A DNA stretch of 64,000 nucleotides from Cladorhizidae sp. MBARI D1340-BT2 (lineage: Eukaryota; Porifera; Demospongiae; Poecilosclerida; Cladorhizidae), in contig JAQNBH010000010.1 in assembly GCA_028752905.1 (NCBI GenBank), positions 10,782,993-10,846,992 of the forward strand. The letters run 5' to 3'. The position numbers and the translations under genes are program-made. Below the pieces are notes generated by a model. The model had not been told where the DNA came from. It made no database searches and saw only the letters and a list, made by a program, of their open reading frames with translations. Positions 37,001 through 43,000 of this stretch are shown piece after piece (position 1 is the first letter of the stretch; each line of letters begins with the position of its first letter).

Positions 37001-40000
37001 TGGGCTGAGGCAGTCAATGCTGACTGGTGTGGCCCACTCCTCTGAGCTGCGGCAGTCAATGCTGACTGGTGTGGCCCACTCCTCTGAGTTGGGGCAGTCA
37101 CTGCTGACTGGTGTGGCCCACTCCTCTGAGCTGCGGCAGTCACTGCTGACTGGTGTGGCCCACTCCTCTGAGCTGAGGCAGTCAATGCTGACTGGTGTGG
37201 CCCACTCCTCTGAGCTGCGGCAGTCAATGCTGACTGGTGTGGCCCACTCCTCTGAGCTGAGGCAGTCAATGCTGACTGGTGTGGCCCACTCCTCTGAGCT
37301 GAGGCAGTCAATGCTGACTGGTGTGGCCCACTCCTCTGAGCTGAGGCAGTCAATGCTGACTGGTGTGGCCCACTCCTCTGAGCTGCGGCAGTCAATGCTG
37401 ACTGGTGTGGCCCACTCCTCTGAGCTGAGGCAGTCACTGCTGACTGGTGTGGCCCACTCCTCTGAGCTGAGGCAGTCAATGCTGACTGGTGTGGCCCACT
37501 CCTCTGAGCTGAGGCAGTCAATGCTGACTGGTGTGGCCCACTCCTCTGAGCTGAGGCAGTCAATGCTGACTGGTGTGGCTCACTCCTCTGAGCTGCGGCA
37601 GTCAATGCTGACTGGTGTGGCCCACTCCTCTGGGCTGAGGCAGTCAATGCTGACTGGTGTGGCCCACTCCTCTGAGCTGAGGCAGTCAATGCTGACTGGT
37701 GTGGCCCACTCCTCTGAGCTGAGGCAGTCAATGCTGACTGGTGTGGCCCACTCCTCTGGGCTGAGGCAGTCAATGCTGACTGGTGTGGCCCACTCCTCTG
37801 AGCTGAGGCAGTCAATGCTGACTGGTGTGGCCCACTCCTCTGAGCTGAGGCAGTCAATGCTGACTGGTGTGGCTCACTCCTCTGAGCTGCGGCAGTCAAT
37901 GCTGACTGGTGTGGCCCACTCCTCTGAGCTGAGGCAGTCAATGCTGACTGGTGTGGCCCACTCCTCTGAGCTGAGGCAGTCAATGCTGACTGGTGTGGCC
38001 CACTCCTCTGAGCTGCGGCAGTCACTGCTGACTGGTGTGGCCCACTCCTCTGAGCTGAGGCAGTCAATGCTGACTGGTGTGGCCCACTCCTCTGAGCTGA
38101 GGCAGTCAATGCTGACTGGTGTGGCCCACTCCTCTGAGCTGAGGCAGTCAATGCTGACTGGTGTGGCCCACTCCTCTGAGCTGAGGCAGTCAATGCTGAC
38201 TGGTGTGGCCCACTCCTCTGAGCTGCGGCAGTCAATGCTGACTGGTGTGGCCCACTCCTCTGAGCTGCGGCAGTCAATGCTGACTGGTGTGGCCCACTCC
38301 TCTGAGCTGAGGCAGTCAATGCTGACTGGTGTGGCCCACTCCTCTGAGCTGCGGCAGTCAATGCTGACTGGTGTGGCCCACTCCTCTGAGCTGCGGCAGT
38401 CAATGCTGACTGGTGTGGCCCACTCCTCTGAGCTGCGGCAGTCAATGCTGACTGGTGTGGCCCACTCCTCTGAGCTGAGGCAGTCAATGCTGACTGGTGT
38501 GGCCCACTCCTCTGAGCTGAGGCAGTCAATGCTGACTGGTGTGGCCCACTCCTCTGAGCTGCGGCAGTCAATGCTGACTGGTGTGGCCCACTCCTCTGAG
38601 CTGAGGCAGTCAATGCTGACTGGTGTGGCCCACTCCTCTGAGCTGAGGCAGTCAATGCTGACTGGTGTGGCCCACTCCTCTGAGCTGAGGCAGTCAATGC
38701 TGACTGGTGTGGCCCACTCCTCTGAGCTGCGGCAGTCAATGCTGACTGGTGTGGCCCACTCCTCTGAGCTGCGGCAGTCAATGCTGACTGGTGTGGCCCA
38801 CTCCTCTGAGCTGCGGCAGTCAATGCTGACTGGTGTGGCCCACTCCTCTGAGCTGAGGCAGTCAATGCTGACTGGTGTGGCCCACTCCTCTGAGCTGAGG
38901 CAGTCAATGCTGACTGGTGTGACCCACTCCTCTGAGCTGAGGCAGTCAATGCTGACTGGTGTGGCCCACTCCTCTGAGCTGAGGCAGTCAATGCTGACTG
39001 GTGTGGCCCACTCCTCTGAGCTGAGGCAGTCAATGCTGACTGGTGTGGCCCACTCCTCTGAGCTGAGGCAGTCAATGCTGACTGGTGTGGCCCACTCCTC
39101 TGAGCTGAGGCAGTCAATGCTGACTGGTGTGGCCCACTCCTCTGAGCTGCGGCAGTCAATGCTGACTGGTGTGGCCCACTCCTCTGAGCTGCGGCAGTCA
39201 ATGCTGACTGGTGTGGCCCACTCCTCCGAGCTGCGGCAGTCAATGCTGACTGGTGTGGCCCACTCCTCTGAGCTGAGGCAGTCAATGCTGACTGGTGTGG
39301 CCCACTCCTCTGAGCTGAGGCAGTCAATGCTGACTGGTGTGGCCCACTCCTCTGAGCTGCGGCAGTCAATGCTGACTGGTGTGGCCCACTCCTCTGGGCT
39401 GGGGCAGTCAATGCTGACTGGTGTGGCCCACTCCTCTGGGCTGGGGCAGTCAATGCTGACTGGTGTGGCCCACTCCTCTGAGCTGCGGCAGTCAATGCTG
39501 ACTGGTGTGGCCCACTCCTCTGAGCTGCGGCAGTCAATGCTGACTGGTGTGGCCCACTCCTCTGAGCTGAGGCAGTCAATGCTGACTGGTGTGGCCCACT
39601 CCTCTGAGCTGCGGCAGTCAATGCTGACTGGTGTGGCCCACTCCTCTGAGCTGAGGCAGTCAATGCTGACTGGTGTGGCCCACTCCTCTGAGCTGCGGCA
39701 GTCAATGCTGACTGGTGTGGCCCACTCCTCTGAGCTGCGGCAGTCAATGCTGACTGGCCCACTCCTCTGAGCTGTGGCAGTCAATGCTGACTGGTGTGGC
39801 CCACTCCTCTGAGCTGAGGCAGTCAATGCTGACTGGTGTGGCCCACTCCTCTGAGCTGAGGCAGTCAATGCTGACTGGTGTGGCCCACTCCTCTGAGCTG
39901 AGGCAGTCAATGCTGACTGGTGTGGCCCACTCCTCTGAGCTGAGGCAGTCAATGCTGACTGGTGTGGCCCACTCCTCTGAGTGGAGCAGTCAATGCTGAC

Positions 40001-43000
40001 TGGTGTGGCCCACTCCTCTGAGCTGCGGCAGTCAATGCTGACTGGTGTGGCCCACTCCTCTGAGCTGAGGCAGTCAATGCTGACTGGTGTGGCCCACTCC
40101 TCTGAGCTGCGGCAGTCAATGCTGACTGGTGTGGCCCACTCCTCTGAGCTGAGGCAGTCAATGCTGACTGGTGTGGCCCACTCCTCTGAGCTGAGGCAGT
40201 CAATGCTGACTGGTGTGGCCCATCCTCTGAGCTGAGGCAGTCAATGCTGACTGGTGTGGCCCACTCCTCTGAGCTGAGGCAGTCAATGCTGACTGGTGTG
40301 GCCCACTCCTCTGAGCTGCGGCAGTCAATGCTGACTGGTGTGGCCCACTCCTCTGAGCTGAGGCAGTCAATGCTGACTGGTGTGGCCCACTCCTCTGAGC
40401 TGAGGCAGTCAATGCTGACTGGTGTGGCCCACTCCTCTGAGCTGCGGCAGTCAATGCTGACTGGTGTGGCCCACTCCTCTGAGCTGAGGCAGTCAATGCT
40501 GACTGGTGTGGCCCACTCCTCTGAGCTGCGGCAGTCAATGCTGACTGGTGTGGCCCACTCCTCTGAGCTGAGGCAGTCAATGCTGACTGGTGTGGCCCAC
40601 TCCTCTGAGCTGCGGCAGTCAATGCTGACTGGTGTGGCCCACTCCTCTGAGCTGCGGCAGTCAATGCTGACTGGTGTGGCCCACTCCTCTGAGCTGCGGC
40701 AGTCAATGCTGACTGGTGTGGCCCACTCCTCTGAGCTGCGGCAGTCAATGCTGACTGGTGTGGCCCACTCCTCTGAGCTGCGGCAGTCAATGCTGACTGG
40801 TGTTCAGTGCTTGAGTGACACTACTGGGTAATTATCGACTCTAATTAGAGTTAAGTCTTACCATCAGCTTGTCAATGATGCCAGTCTCTCTGATGCTGCC
40901 ACTGCTGTGAGTTTGTGTGTGTGTGTGTGTGTGCATGAGTGGGAATGTTAGTGTGTATGAGTGTGAGTGTGTGCATACGTGTGTGTTTATGTATGTGTGA
41001 GTGTGTGTGTGTGAGTGTGTGTATGTGTGTGTATGTGAGGCATGTTTAACCTACTTAGCACCATTGTTGCATTGTTATATATTATATATATTATATATAT
41101 ATATATATCAATGGAATTCCTCTTGTGGGCACAGATATTGTGTACTAGAGGATGCTCCATGCAGGCCTAGTTGCTAATCCATAAGTTGTCATCTGTGCTC
41201 TTGCTCCTTAAGAGTAACCAATAGCTGCTGTACAGGAGATACATGTAGTTCTAGTAACTAGAGCTTTTACACAAAACAGAGTGTAAGTTGAAAGAGCACT
41301 GTACAGTAAGTAGTCTGAGACACTCCAGGATGTTGGTACAAATCTATCTACAAGTTTCTGGTTCAGTGGGCCTAATTAAGTCTGGACCCATAGCAGGTGC
41401 TACTCACAGTAGTTATAGCCAATGCACTGAACTCCTCGCCATGTAGAGACTATACTGGTGAGAGGAGTAGCTAAACTCCTAAGTTCTGGTGCTTCATTTG
41501 TTCCTGTCTTAGTGTGGGCATCAAGCAACAGAGCTAGATACATCTACTATAGCTATATAATGTATATATGTATATGAATATATGTATATATATGTATATG
41601 AATATATGTATATGAATATATGTATATATATGTATATGAATATATGTATATATATGTATATGAATATATGTATATGAATATATGTATAGATATGTATATG
41701 AATATATGTATATATATGTGTATATATATATATATGGAACTCTCAAGAATAGATAACAAAGGAAAAGCAATGAACAAAAGCTAGTCATATTATCTACTCT
41801 GGAGAGTTCCATATATTATATATATATATATATAAGGGAGCTCTCTGGAATGCATAGCTATATAACTAATACAAAAAGGCTTTAATCTTAGTAGCTACAG
41901 AGGTATATAAGCTTGCTGCACTAACATACTTACTGGTCAGACTTTCCACTTAGCCTAATATATGTGACAGGATCTGCGAAAACGTGCCTTATGACATTTT
42001 TTTTTCTTCCATTTTATTCTTTTATGTGAAAGAGCTATAAAAAATACTTTCAAAAATCTTGAAGTGACTTAGTAAAACATTATGACTTGGAAGTTACAGG
42101 GGCTTTTCTTTCATCCCGTCAGGGACGCTGATTGTGAGAAAAATGCCTCAAACAAAATTCAATTAACTTCCGTATACTTCCGCGCGTATCTCCGTGTTAT
42201 TCAATGACGTCATAATAAAAAAATTTGGGAAAGACGGATGTTTTGGTGCAAGTTTACTTCGAGCGCTTCGGGTGAAAGCGCTACTCAAACGACTGCTAAA
42301 GTGAGGAGAAGGGTCTTGAAACTCTACATGTAGCTGAGGTAAGTCTTAGTATGCATAGCTAGATAGCTACTAGCTGTGGTCGTAACTTTAAAAAAAAATA
42401 ACAAGAAAAACAAGGCTAGCTAGCTAAACCTGTTCCTAGGTTGCTATAAGCTTTGGGATAGAGACTAGCTTACATGATTGTCATTGGTTAGTAACTAGCA
42501 AAAGCAACTAGCTAGAAAAATAGCTAGCTAGTCCTCTAGCAAGCAACTGGTCATCTAACTAGAAAATTAGCTAGCAAGCAGTCTAGTAGATAGCAAGCAA
42601 TAACTACCATACATTACTAGCTATAAGGCAGGTGGCAGTTAATTCATAGGTACTAACTAGGTATACACTGAACATGGCCATGTAAAGCTTTTATTTGAAT
42701 AATAAAGTCAGTGTATTATACGATGATCTTCATAACCCCCATTCCCATCATGTCCACAATCCTCAGTATGGTGACCTTCATCCTCCATGTGGCAGCCCCA
42801 ATCTTCCTCCAAGCTTGCTAATGTATGTTGTGATTGTAATGTCCATGTGATTGTAATTATAAGAATTGTATTTTGTATGTCTTCTTACTGCAACATTCCA
42901 ACTCATCAAAATTCTCTTCATCAAGCTCATCATCAAGAGTGGGGAGAGTGAAGTAGTCTGCAATAACCTCCAGCATAGATGCCTGGTCCTGTGCATCCAG

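Noticed and set aside
35797..39770. Open frames of 1321, 1309 and 692 codons on both strands
   Set aside because: They are produced by the 42-bp period (14 codons) without stops. There is no non-repeat domain, frames are open on both strands at once, and single-base indels break them freely. The region is an intron of CSDE1.
1725..40803. CRISPR-like arrays
   Set aside because: The repeats are head-to-tail with no unique spacers, and the context is a eukaryotic intron.
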